From: JANXXV01 sp038230275
GTDB lineage: Bacteria > Acidobacteriota > Terriglobia > Bryobacterales > Bryobacteraceae
Length of the DNA: 64,000 bases
Direction of reading: 5' to 3'
Assembly (NCBI GenBank): GCA_038230275.1
Contig: JBBRNO010000001.1
Location: forward strand, 1 to 64,000
Below are positions 32,421 to 40,628 of this stretch, piece after piece. The position numbers and the translations under genes are program-made. The notes under the pieces are model-generated. The model worked only from the letters and a program-made list of their open reading frames with translations, was not told the DNA's origin and searched no databases. Position 1 is the first letter of the stretch. The number at the start of each line of letters is the position of its first letter.

Positions 32421-34253
32421 TTACAGCCGGCAGATCAGCAATTCCCGTTCATAGATGGTCTCTGAAGGCAAGCGGTCGTGCAGCGTGATGAAGAGCTCTT
32501 CGTGACCGATTACCTCGCTGCGCCACGCTTTGCGGTCAAATGCCTGCAACTGCTCAAATTCTTCTTTTGAGAAATCCAGATTTTTCCACTCGATATCTTC
32601 GTAGCGCGGCATCCAGCCGATCGGCGTTTCACGGCCCAACGCGCGGCCGCGAGCCCGGTCGACAATCCACTTCAGAACCCGCATATTCTCACTGAAGCCC
32701 GGCCACATGAATTGTCCGTTCACGTCTTTGCGGAACCAGTTCACATGGAAGATGCGCGGCGTCTCACTGAGCGAACGCTGCATCTGCATCCAATGCCGGA
32801 AATAGTCGCCCATGTGGTAGCCGCAGAACGGCAGCATGGCCATGGGATCGCGGCGAACGGTGCCCACCGCGCCGGCGGCGGCGGCCGTCATTTCCGAACC
32901 CATCGTGGCGCCGATATAAACACCGGCACTCCAGTTGAAAGCCTGGTAGACCAGCGGCATGGTGGTGGCGCGGCGGCCGCCGAAGATGATGGCGCTGATG
33001 GGAACGCCATTCGGCGCCTCCCATGCCGGATCGATGGTGGGACACTGGCTGGCGGGCGCGGTGAAGCGCGAATTCGGGTGCGCGGCCTTGGCGCCCGTCT
33101 CTTTTGCGATCTGCGGCGTCCAGAGATTTCCGCGCCAGTCGATACATTCGGCCGGCGGTTCGTCAGTCATCCCTTCCCACCACACACCGCCATCCGGAGT
33201 AAGCGCCACGTTGGTGAAGATGGAATTCCGCGCCAGCGTGGCCATAGCGTTGCGATTAGTCTTCACTGACGTGCCCGGAGCGACGCCGAAGAATCCAGCC
33301 TCGGGATTGATCGCATGCAAGCGGCCTTCCGCGTCGGGCTTGATCCAGGCAATATCGTCACCCACGGTCCACACCTTCCAGCCTTCGAAGCCGGCCGGAG
33401 GAATTAGCATGGCGAAGTTCGTTTTACCACAGGCGCTGGGGAAGGCGGCGGCGACGTAGGTTTTTTCGCCGGCCGGACTCTCCACTCCCACAATCAGCAT
33501 ATGCTCGGCCATCCAGCCTTCATCGCGAGCGATGTTGGAGGCGATGCGCAGGGCAAAACACTTCTTTCCCAGCAGCGCATTGCCGCCGTAGCCGGAACCA
33601 TAGGACCAGATCTCGCGTGTTTCCGGGAAGTGAACGATGTACTTCTCATCGTTGCAGGGCCACGGCACGTCTCTCTGTCCGGGAGCAAGGGGTGCGCCCA
33701 CGGTGTGCATGCAGGGGACGACACGCTTTTCGGCCTTATCGATCTCCTTAAACACCGGCATGCCGATGCGCGCCATGATCCGCATGTTCACCACCACGTA
33801 CGGCGAATCTGTCAACTGTACGCCGATCTGTGACATCGGCGAACCCACCGGACCCATGCTATAGGGCAGCACGTACATGGTGCGCCCCTGCATACAGCCG
33901 AGAAAAAGCGCCTTCAGCGTTTTGCGCATCTTGAAGGGATCTTCCCAGTTATTGGTTGGGCCGGCGCTGTCCTTGGAAAGCGAACAGATGTAGGTACGAT
34001 CTTCCACGCGCGCCACGTCGTTCGCATCCGACCGCGCGTAGTAACAACCAGGCCACAGATCTTCATTTAACTTAATGAAGGTGCCACTCGCAACCATTTC
34101 GGCACAGAGGGCCTTGTTTTCCTCCTCCGAGCCATCTACCCAGTGAATGGCGGCGGGCCTGGTCAGCCGGGCCATCTTCTCTACCCACTTCAGAAGGTTG
34201 CCGTTTTCGCTCAAAGGCAAGGCGACATTGCGTGCTGCTTGTGCAGTGATCAT
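32421..34253 (-). CDS. pckG: GTP-dependent phosphoenolpyruvate carboxykinase
   Basis: A 610-residue enzyme that turns oxaloacetate and GTP into phosphoenolpyruvate, opening gluconeogenesis. The GTP-specific family is recognised by the P-loop FPSACGKTN (271-279) with the reactive Cys275, the RRATTMPLVYQAFNW region and the substrate-binding YGSGYGGNALLGKKC. Length is standard. Together with lutABC this supports growth on lactate. A likely sensible start is the ATG at 34253. About 49 bases separate its stop from the downstream OLD-like gene. Confidence 0.97.
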   Translation of the reverse strand: MITAQAARNVALPLSENGNLLKWVEKMARLTRPAAIHWVDGSEEENKALCAEMVASGTFIKLNEDLWPGCYYARSDANDVARVEDRTYICSLSKDSAGPTNNWEDPFKMRKTLKALFLGCMQGRTMYVLPYSMGPVGSPMSQIGVQLTDSPYVVVNMRIMARIGMPVFKEIDKAEKRVVPCMHTVGAPLAPGQRDVPWPCNDEKYIVHFPETREIWSYGSGYGGNALLGKKCFALRIASNIARDEGWMAEHMLIVGVESPAGEKTYVAAAFPSACGKTNFAMLIPPAGFEGWKVWTVGDDIAWIKPDAEGRLHAINPEAGFFGVAPGTSVKTNRNAMATLARNSIFTNVALTPDGGVWWEGMTDEPPAECIDWRGNLWTPQIAKETGAKAAHPNSRFTAPASQCPTIDPAWEAPNGVPISAIIFGGRRATTMPLVYQAFNWSAGVYIGATMGSEMTAAAAGAVGTVRRDPMAMLPFCGYHMGDYFRHWMQMQRSLSETPRIFHVNWFRKDVNGQFMWPGFSENMRVLKWIVDRARGRALGRETPIGWMPRYEDIEWKNLDFSKEEFEQLQAFDRKAWRSEVIGHEELFITLHDRLPSETIYERELLICRL

Positions 34254-34328
34254 ACGAATTCAAATCTTATCGCACAGCAAGCTTCAGCCGGAAACACATT
34301 GCGGAATAAGTTGCCTTGGAGTGCTAGC

Positions 34329-34566
34329 TTAGGGCACGTACCAATAAAGCTTCAGCGCCAGTTGCATGCGCCGGGGTGTGTTGAGTTGCGTGCGCCATAA
34401 ACCAAAGTTCGGATCCTGCAGCGTGCTGCCGCCGCCGAGCGTTCGTTTGCGCAATGCTGCAATAGCCGGGAATTTGAGGTCGGAGCGGCGGGGTCCCGTG
34501 CGGGAGCCCGTCACCCCGGACCATTCCAAGACGTTGTTGAGTTGATGAAGAACGGCCCGCCACTGC
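34329..34566 (-). pseudogene. 3' remnant of an Oar-like TonB-dependent receptor
   Basis: About 78 codons on the minus strand read RAVLHQLNNVLEWSG, then LQDPNFGLWRTQLNTPRRMQ and end in LALKLYWYVP before a stop at 34329. This is the pattern of the C-terminal end of acidobacterial carboxypeptidase-regulatory-domain/TonB-dependent receptors (RxEFFNxxNxxxxSG ... FGxIxxxxxPRxMQxALKxxF). The rest of that receptor, normally about 1000 residues, is absent: the frame runs straight into the tail of the acyltransferase gene. It is therefore a deletion scar or insertion junction. No start or domain remains that could work alone. Confidence 0.7.
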
Positions 34567-34567
34567 C

Positions 34568-35741
34568 TTATTCCGCATCCGAGTGCGCGCCCTTTAGAAG
34601 TGGCGCGGCCGGTATCGGTTCCTCGAGTTCCTTTGGGTTGGCGGCGACCATCAGGGACGCCTGTGTGCGAGACGGAAACCATCGGTCCCGCAACCGAAGT
34701 AACGGCTGCTCCACCAGCCGCGTCGTGAGAAATGCGATGGCGAGGGTCACACCGAAAGTAAGCGCGAGATTCACGGCAATCGGAACTATGAATCCTCTCG
34801 TCATCAACTTGGCCAGGATTCGGTCGTCCGCGAATAAGACTGGGCCGTGCCACAGGTAGAACGCGTACGAGACTTGACCTAGTCCCGCCATTGCTTGAAA
34901 AATCCGCCCTGCCTTCCTCGCTGGCGGCCGGTGAGGATAAAGCACGCTCACCAGCAGCAAGACAAATCCGATCGCGATCATCGAGAACCCGAACGTGGAG
35001 AGGAACGGATCCGACTGTTCGAGGAACGCAACAGGAGACAGTAGCAGAATGCTCACTTGCGGAAGCCACGCTCCGAAGCGATCCACTAGCTTTCTGATCT
35101 CCCCAGGCCTGAAAACGGAAAAATAAGAGAGCAGCACCCCCCACAGCAGAGAATCCATCCGCAGGTGCGAAGGCGTGACGTGAATGAAATCGGAAGTCTG
35201 CGGGAACCAATACCACGTGGCGATCCGAAGGCCGAGGATCGAAGCGCAGGTGCCCAAGATCCATTGCGGGAGGTGGCGGAACGGGTCCGCCCCGCCTCGG
35301 CGTGCCAGCACAGTCAGACCGACCGTCAGAAGAATGTAAAAGTGCTCCTCCACGGCAAGGGACCACGTCGGGGCCCACAAGCCCAGGGTATAGTTCTGAA
35401 AAAAAGCGATCTCTGCAATGGCGTTAAGCCGGCCTACGTGCCCCCCCAGACAGCCACGTCCAGAAAATAGTAACGACGACTAGCAGGTAAAACTGTGGGT
35501 AGATCTTGAACCCCCGTCGAATCAGGAAGCGGCCGGGCAACAATTGACCGTCCTGCTGGTATTCCCGAAAAAGCAGTCCGGAAACAAGAAAGCCGCTCAG
35601 CACAAAGAACAAATCCACACCCACCCATCCCAGATGAGACACAAGCAGCGCGCCAGTGGAGTGCCGGCTGAAGACCAGAAGCACGGCAACGGCACGGAGA
35701 ACGTCAAGTGTCTGATTACGCACGGTACCCATAGGCCTCAT
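34568..35741 (-). pseudogene. Acyltransferase-3 family membrane protein, frame broken in a run of seven G
   Basis: The N-terminal part (35424-35741) reads TLDVLRAVAVLLVFSRHST and GVDLFFVLSGFLVSGLLF, the start of an O-acyltransferase of the acyltransferase-3 family, with the catalytic-type Arg/His in VFSRH. It stops early after WTWLSGG. The C-terminal part (34568-35380) continues as APTWSLAVEEHFYILL and nine or so membrane helices. Removing one base from the C7 run at 35441-35447 (G7 on the coding strand) joins them as WLSGGHVGRLNAIAEI and restores a protein of about 390 residues. Such enzymes acylate surface sugars or lipids. Either the assembly has one base too many or the gene is switched off by slippage. 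Confidence 0.85.
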
Positions 35742-35958
35742 TTTACGGGCGTTCTTTGGAATACTTCTGGGATGTCGGTTTTATCCGGACCCGATCGGGT
35801 CGGTTTGGGTTGTTGACACACTTGCCCGCGCAAGCATAAAAGACTCATGCCTCGCCTATAACCAGGCTTCCCCGCGCCGCTTCCACCAGGGCCTTCGTCA
35901 CCTTATGTGGGGCGTTTATTTCGAAAATCCGTTGCATTTGTGTGAGCAAGCGGTTGAT

Positions 35959-36963
35959 CTACGAATCGCACATCAGCACGGCGGCGCCCCGTATGGCGTC
36001 GTTCTTCAGCGCGTTCAAGGCGCGATTCGCATCGCGAAGCGGGAAGGTCTCGGTATGTGTTTCCACTGGAATACGGACCGCCAGTTCCAGGAATTCGCGT
36101 CCGTCTTCGCGTGTATTGTTAGCCACTGAACGGACAACGCGTTCGTGGTAGAGCCAGTCGTAGTCGAGTGGTGGGATGTGGCTCATGTGGATGCCACCGA
36201 GCACCAGCGTTCCTCCTTTATCAAGGGCGCGCAGCGCGGCTGGCACAATTTCACCGGCGGGAGCGAAAATGATGGCGGAATCCAGACGCTTGGGCGGCTG
36301 CTCAATGGCGCCGCCGGCCCAGACTGCACCCAGTTCCAGAGCAAGCTCGCGGTGCCTTTCGTCACGCGTGCACGCGTAGACCTCAATGCCCCAGAAGCGC
36401 GCCACTTGAAGCGCGACATGAGCGGCGGAGCCGAAGCCGTAAATCCCAAGAGTGCCGCCGGATTGCAAGCTTGCCAGTTTCAGTGCACGGTATCCGATGA
36501 TGCCGGCGCACAGCAGCGGCGCCGCCTGCAGGTTGGTAAAACCGCTGGGAAGGTGGTAGACGAAAGCAGAAGGGGCAACGGCGTAGGTGGCGTAGCCGCC
36601 ATCCACCGTATACCCGGTGAAATCCGCCGCTTCGCAGAGATTCTCCTTGCCGGTTTTGCAGTATTTGCAGACGCCGCAGGTACGGTTGAGCCAGGCCACA
36701 CCGACGCGATCTCCGGTAGCGACGCCGAAGACCGCCGAACCTGCTTTTTCTACGATTCCGACGATCTGGTGGCCGGGGATCACCGGCATCTTTTTCGTCG
36801 GCAACTCTCCTTCGACGACATGCAAATCCGTGCGGCAAACGCCGCAAGCGGCCACGCGAATCAGCACGCTCTCGGGGCCGGGCTCCGGGATGGGCAGGTC
36901 GTCGTGAATTTGGAGCGGGTTGGTTTCCACCGCTGCCGGGTGATGCAGAACACAGGCAATCAT
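35959..36963 (-). CDS. Zinc-dependent alcohol dehydrogenase family protein
   Basis: A 334-residue medium-chain dehydrogenase. Catalytic zinc ligands are in CGVCRTDLHVVEGELP and PVIPGHQIVGIVE; the structural zinc site is CGVCKYCKTGKENLC; the NAD(P)-binding glycine motif is GIYGFGSAAHVALQ. It resembles the propanol-preferring AdhA group. I chose the ATG at 36963 because family similarity begins at MIACVLHHPA; the much longer open frame upstream is in the divergent gene. It is divergent from the SMP-30 protein gene (82 bases). In frame after its TAG the reading frame stays open for 37 more codons. Confidence 0.92.
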   Translation of the reverse strand: MIACVLHHPAAVETNPLQIHDDLPIPEPGPESVLIRVAACGVCRTDLHVVEGELPTKKMPVIPGHQIVGIVEKAGSAVFGVATGDRVGVAWLNRTCGVCKYCKTGKENLCEAADFTGYTVDGGYATYAVAPSAFVYHLPSGFTNLQAAPLLCAGIIGYRALKLASLQSGGTLGIYGFGSAAHVALQVARFWGIEVYACTRDERHRELALELGAVWAGGAIEQPPKRLDSAIIFAPAGEIVPAALRALDKGGTLVLGGIHMSHIPPLDYDWLYHERVVRSVANNTREDGREFLELAVRIPVETHTETFPLRDANRALNALKNDAIRGAAVLMCDS

Positions 36964-37045
36964 ACTGGTAGCTAGTGTGGCATTTGTCACAGAGTGACGC
37001 AAAGCAGGCACACTTGACGGCGTTTGCGGTATAACACATACAAAT

Positions 37046-38134
37046 ATGGCTGACTCTCTTCGAAACGAAAGTTCTACTCCGCTGTGGAATCGTCGATCTT
37101 TCCTGGCAACCGCTATTGGCGCCGGAACAGCGTTGCGAATGGCCGCACAGAATGCCGCGCCGCCGCAACCGGTACCGGCGAATGCTACGCATCGCGATTG
37201 GTCCGGGCAGCAGCCGATCCAGTATCCCGATCCAGACATTGTTGCCCTGGACAATCGCTTCCGCCGTTACATGATTGGGAATACCAGCATCAAACGGCTG
37301 CACACCGGAACCTCATGGGCGGAAGGTACGGCGTGGAACGGAGTGGGCAAGTATCTGGTGTGGAGCGACATTCCCAACAATGTACAACTGCGATGGATCG
37401 AGGAAGATGGGCGCACGACGGCGTTTCGCAATCCGTCGGGCTATAGCAACGGCAACACGTTCGATTTTGAAGGACGTCAACTCTCCTGCGAACACGGTGG
37501 ACGCCGCGTGGTCCGTTACGAATACAACGGCACGCTGACGGTGATCGCGGATCACTTTGAAGGCAAGCGGTTGAACTCGCCCAATGACATTGTGGTGCAT
37601 CCCGACGGTGGCATCTGGTTTACGGATCCGCCGTACGGTATCAACGGGGACTACGAAGGTTACCGGGCCACCAAAGAGTTGAAGGAAGCGGTCTACCGGG
37701 TGGATGCGAAAACGCGGCAGATCACAAAGATCACCGATGATCCAAGCGCGCCCAACGGGATCTGCTTCTCCCCGGATTACAAGAAGTTGTACATCGCGGA
37801 CACTGGCGAAGCCGGTAGAGATATGAAGGTCTGGGATGTGGATGGCATCACCGCGCGCAACGGGAAACGGTTTATTCAATTGGATATCCCAGGCACGGGA
37901 GCACCCTCCGCCGCTGACGGAATTCGTTGCGACGTGGATGGCAACATCTGGGCTGGAGCGCGTCCCGGCGTTCAGGTGATCACCGCGGGTGGCGAACGAA
38001 TCGGCATGATCCGACTGCCCGAAAATTGCGCCAATATCTGCTTCGGAGGCTCGCGGAGAAACCGGCTGTTCATGGCAGCCAGCCAGTCGCTTTACGCGGT
38101 ACACGTCCAGACAACGGGCGGCCACATCGCTTAA
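37046..38134 (+). CDS. SMP-30/gluconolactonase-family protein, Tat-exported
   Basis: A 362-residue six-bladed beta-propeller of the SMP-30/gluconolactonase family. The N-terminus has a twin-arginine signal (NRRSFLATAIGAGTALRMAA), so it is exported folded. Metal-binding and active-site parts are GTSWAEGTAW (Glu ligand), LNSPNDIVVHPDGGIWFTDP (Asn and Asp ligands) and SAADGIRCDVDGNIW. The reaction is hydrolysis of a sugar lactone or related ester; the substrate is not clear. It is divergent from the alcohol dehydrogenase gene, and its stop overlaps the next start by one base (TAATG). Confidence 0.9.
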   Translation: MADSLRNESSTPLWNRRSFLATAIGAGTALRMAAQNAAPPQPVPANATHRDWSGQQPIQYPDPDIVALDNRFRRYMIGNTSIKRLHTGTSWAEGTAWNGVGKYLVWSDIPNNVQLRWIEEDGRTTAFRNPSGYSNGNTFDFEGRQLSCEHGGRRVVRYEYNGTLTVIADHFEGKRLNSPNDIVVHPDGGIWFTDPPYGINGDYEGYRATKELKEAVYRVDAKTRQITKITDDPSAPNGICFSPDYKKLYIADTGEAGRDMKVWDVDGITARNGKRFIQLDIPGTGAPSAADGIRCDVDGNIWAGARPGVQVITAGGERIGMIRLPENCANICFGGSRRNRLFMAASQSLYAVHVQTTGGHIA

Positions 38135-38514
38135 TGCCGGGTGTGAGGAAGCGTGGCTTATTGGCCAGTGTGCTGCTGTTTGTCGTCGCCTGCTGCCTGC
38201 CTGCGTTGGAATTCAAGAATAGTTCGAACGCGATTGACGTGATGCTGGGGGCAAGGGCGCTGGCCGTGGGCTGGTCCGGTGTTTTCGCGGCTGTGACGGG
38301 GTGGTATGCGAATCCTTTCTGGCTGCTGGGATTGGCACTGGCGGTTTTCGGCAGATCGAAGATACCGGGTGACGAGGGCGACGTAACGAAGTCGACCGTC
38401 GTCCAGTTGCTACCGGGATTTTACGTTTGGATGGCCAGCCTGGTCATTCTTCCGGTGGCGGCGTTCTTTGGTGGAAATACTAAAAATGTGCAGAAATATC
38501 AAGACCCTGTTTAA
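38134..38514 (+). CDS. Small membrane protein, unknown function
   Basis: A 126-residue protein with three likely membrane segments: about residues 8-26 (LLASVLLFVVACCLPAL), 45-75 (GVFAAVTGWYANPFWLLGLA) and 95-115 (FYVWMASLVILPVAAFF). The ATG overlaps the preceding stop as TAATG, and the last 29 bases overlap the start of the DUF2277 gene in another frame. I recognise no family. Its place behind the SMP-30 gene suggests co-expression but gives no function. Confidence 0.72.
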   Translation: MPGVRKRGLLASVLLFVVACCLPALEFKNSSNAIDVMLGARALAVGWSGVFAAVTGWYANPFWLLGLALAVFGRSKIPGDEGDVTKSTVVQLLPGFYVWMASLVILPVAAFFGGNTKNVQKYQDPV

Positions 38515-38755
38515 CTTCGATCCGCCCGTCACCGAGGAAGAAATTCGCGCCGCTTCGTTGCAGTTCGTCCGAAAGATCTGCGGCTTCCATTCTCCTTCGA
38601 AGGCCAACGAGGGATTGTTTCTGGATGCCGTGGAGGAGATTGCCGGAGTTTCCCGCCGGCTACTCACGTCTCTGGAAACGAGTATGCCGGCGAAGAACCG
38701 GGACGAAGAGGCGAGTAAGGCGAAAGCTCGGTCCAGTGCCAGATTCGGGCGTTAA
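38486..38755 (+). CDS. DUF2277 family protein
   Basis: An 89-residue protein whose opening MCRNIKTLFNFDPPVTEEEI and the following RAASLQFVRKICGF and SKANEGLF are the DUF2277 signature. The end is typical too (KNRDEEASKAKARSSARFG). The family is small, cytosolic and without known function. The ATG at 38486 matches the family start exactly; six extra codons upstream do not. The first 29 bases overlap the membrane protein gene. Confidence 0.9.
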   Translation: MCRNIKTLFNFDPPVTEEEIRAASLQFVRKICGFHSPSKANEGLFLDAVEEIAGVSRRLLTSLETSMPAKNRDEEASKAKARSSARFGR

Positions 38756-38850
38756 AAGCGGACCCGGCAGTTTCGTCATTCCGCGGCGAACACCAATCAA
38801 ACGTACCCTCGGACCATAGTCCGGGAACCGTGCTTAGACGCCGATTCACA

Positions 38851-40446
38851 CTACCAGTCGGTGGGCCGGTAATCCTTCAAGAACTGCCCCCACAGGTGTT
38901 TCCCGGTATTGATTCCGTCAATGATGGGATCGAGGATACGCGCGGCTCCGTCAACGATGTCCAGCGGCGGGTGAAACCGTTGCTCGATTGTCTTGCGTGC
39001 GGCAATTTCGAGCGGGTCCTCGTCGGTCACCCACCCGGTATCCACACTGTTCATGTGAATACCATCGCCGAAATAGTCGGTGGCCGCGGTACGCGTCATC
39101 ATATTGAGCGCAGCCTTGGCCATGTTGGTGTGTGGGTGGCGCGTCGTCTTGCAATTGCGGTAGAACTGGCCCTCCACTGCGGACACGTTCACAATGTGTT
39201 TGTCGCGGTCCGGTGTTTTCAGCATCAGCGGCTTGAGCCGGGCGTTGATGATAAATGGCGCCACGGCGTTGATCAACTGCACCTCCAACAGCTCCACCGA
39301 CGACACTTCCGCCAACAGCAGCCGCCATGAGTTTCGTCCGCGCAAATCCACCTGTTGCAGATCTTGATCCAGCCGGCCTTCCGGGAACAGATGCTTCTGG
39401 CCCAGCAATTCCTCGGCAAGCAGGGGCACCTGAGACAGTTCCGCTGCTCGGGTCAATCCGGCGGCTTGCGAAAGATTACCGCCCGGCATCACCGCTTCGG
39501 GGAGCGTGTCATAGCTTCGCAAGCCCTCATATGTTCCTAACAGCTTGCGCGCGCTGTCTGGCGCATCCAGCAGCGCCGCAGTTTCCCCTGCCATCATGTG
39601 CCTATAAAACTCTGGCGGACGGCGGACCGTTTGGCAGGCATTGTTAATAATGAAATCCAGCCGTGGACGCGTGGCCAACAGCTCGCGGCAGAACGCCTCC
39701 ACGCTCGGTGTGTGGCGCATATCGAGCCCGAAAATCTCCAGCCGGTGTCCCCATTCGCCAAAATCGGGTTCCCCGGCATAGCGCCTGGCGGAATCGCGCG
39801 GAAACCGGGTGGTGACAATGAGTTCGGCTCCCGCGCGTAACAGCTTGAGCCCGGCCTGGTAGCCGATCTTTACCCGGCCGCCCGTCAGCAGTGCTACCCG
39901 GCCCTGCAGATTGGCCAGTTCCGTACGTTTTGTAAAGTTGAACTCCGCACACGGCGGACACATCTGATCGTAAAAATGGTGGATGACTGAGTACTTCTGC
40001 TTGCAAACATAGCAGTGCTGCGGTTCGATGGCTTCCCGGCGCTCTGGCTCCTCTGCGTCGCTGTTTGTATCGGCGTTTGCATCGGCGTTCAAGTCGATGT
40101 CACGCGGCTCAAAGCCTTCCGGCGCGAATACATTCGGCGTGTTGAACACCGGCTTGCGGCGCAAGGTTCGAATGCCTGTCTCATGCAACACGGTGCCGTC
40201 GCGTTTCGTTTGTGCGGCGCTTCGTTCCTTTGCGGCCGCCTTTTGCCGTAGCCGCCGGGCGACGGGGTCAGGATTGTAAATCTGAGCCACAACCTGGTAC
40301 AGCCGCTCCCGGTCTGCCGCGGGCAACGGATCTAACAGCAGCCTGTTGGCTTCGATGGATTCCAGCAGTTCCGTGGCTGATCGCAAACGTTCCAGCAGCG
40401 CGAGTTCGGCCTGGGTGAGTGGTTCAATAGCGCAATCGGTGTTCAT
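38851..40446 (-). CDS. Large short-chain dehydrogenase-like protein with CxxC zinc module and no catalytic Tyr
   Basis: A 531-residue protein in three parts: a helical N-terminus (about 1-100), a zinc-ribbon-like module (CYVC at 145-148, HH at 156-157, CPPC at 163-166), then a Rossmann-fold SDR domain from about 182. The NAD(P) motif is TGGRVKIG (188-195) and NNAC at 268-271 fits the SDR NNAG. At the active site VNVSAVEG gives the Ser (422), but where YxxxK is expected the sequence is TNMAK, with Thr440 and Lys444, so the usual catalytic Tyr is missing. Related proteins occur in fungi and plants. A short coding repeat (ADANADTNSDAE, 121-132) sits before the zinc module. It is divergent from the gasdermin operon by 182 bases. 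Confidence 0.85.
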   Translation of the reverse strand: MNTDCAIEPLTQAELALLERLRSATELLESIEANRLLLDPLPAADRERLYQVVAQIYNPDPVARRLRQKAAAKERSAAQTKRDGTVLHETGIRTLRRKPVFNTPNVFAPEGFEPRDIDLNADANADTNSDAEEPERREAIEPQHCYVCKQKYSVIHHFYDQMCPPCAEFNFTKRTELANLQGRVALLTGGRVKIGYQAGLKLLRAGAELIVTTRFPRDSARRYAGEPDFGEWGHRLEIFGLDMRHTPSVEAFCRELLATRPRLDFIINNACQTVRRPPEFYRHMMAGETAALLDAPDSARKLLGTYEGLRSYDTLPEAVMPGGNLSQAAGLTRAAELSQVPLLAEELLGQKHLFPEGRLDQDLQQVDLRGRNSWRLLLAEVSSVELLEVQLINAVAPFIINARLKPLMLKTPDRDKHIVNVSAVEGQFYRNCKTTRHPHTNMAKAALNMMTRTAATDYFGDGIHMNSVDTGWVTDEDPLEIAARKTIEQRFHPPLDIVDGAARILDPIIDGINTGKHLWGQFLKDYRPTDW

Positions 40447-40579
40447 GTATGAGAAAAAGTCGATTCGGAAGTTGACTGGAAACCGGCGTCCAGCTTCGCT
40501 GCGGAATACCCTTTATTTTAACGCACCCATCCGGTTAAACGCGCATGGCCCGCTCAGGCTGGCCAAGGCCGAAGGGCTA

Positions 40580-40588
40580 TGCTAATAT
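40580..40588 (+). promoter_or_regulatory. Possible extended -10 promoter element of the gasdermin operon
   Basis: TGCTAATAT matches an extended -10 box (TG, one base, TAATAT). It lies about 40 bases before the gasdermin ATG, which would give a leader of roughly 34 bases with the GGAG ribosome site at 40618-40621. No good -35 box is seen, as is common with extended -10 promoters. Read by eye only. Confidence 0.35.
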
Positions 40589-40628
40589 CGACGTCAAATC
40601 GCAAGAATTGTCGAAATGGAGTGGCGAA

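Noticed and set aside
34329..35378. A 349-residue minus-strand frame across the acyltransferase gene
   Set aside because: Only its last 78 codons resemble a protein (TonB receptor end). The rest is an out-of-frame reading of the acyltransferase.
36145..36975. A 276-residue plus-strand frame
   Set aside because: Antisense to the zinc alcohol dehydrogenase, whose motifs are complete on the other strand.
36964..37254. Longer N-terminus of the alcohol dehydrogenase
   Set aside because: The extra 97 residues are antisense to the SMP-30 gene and lack family similarity, which starts at MIACVLHH.
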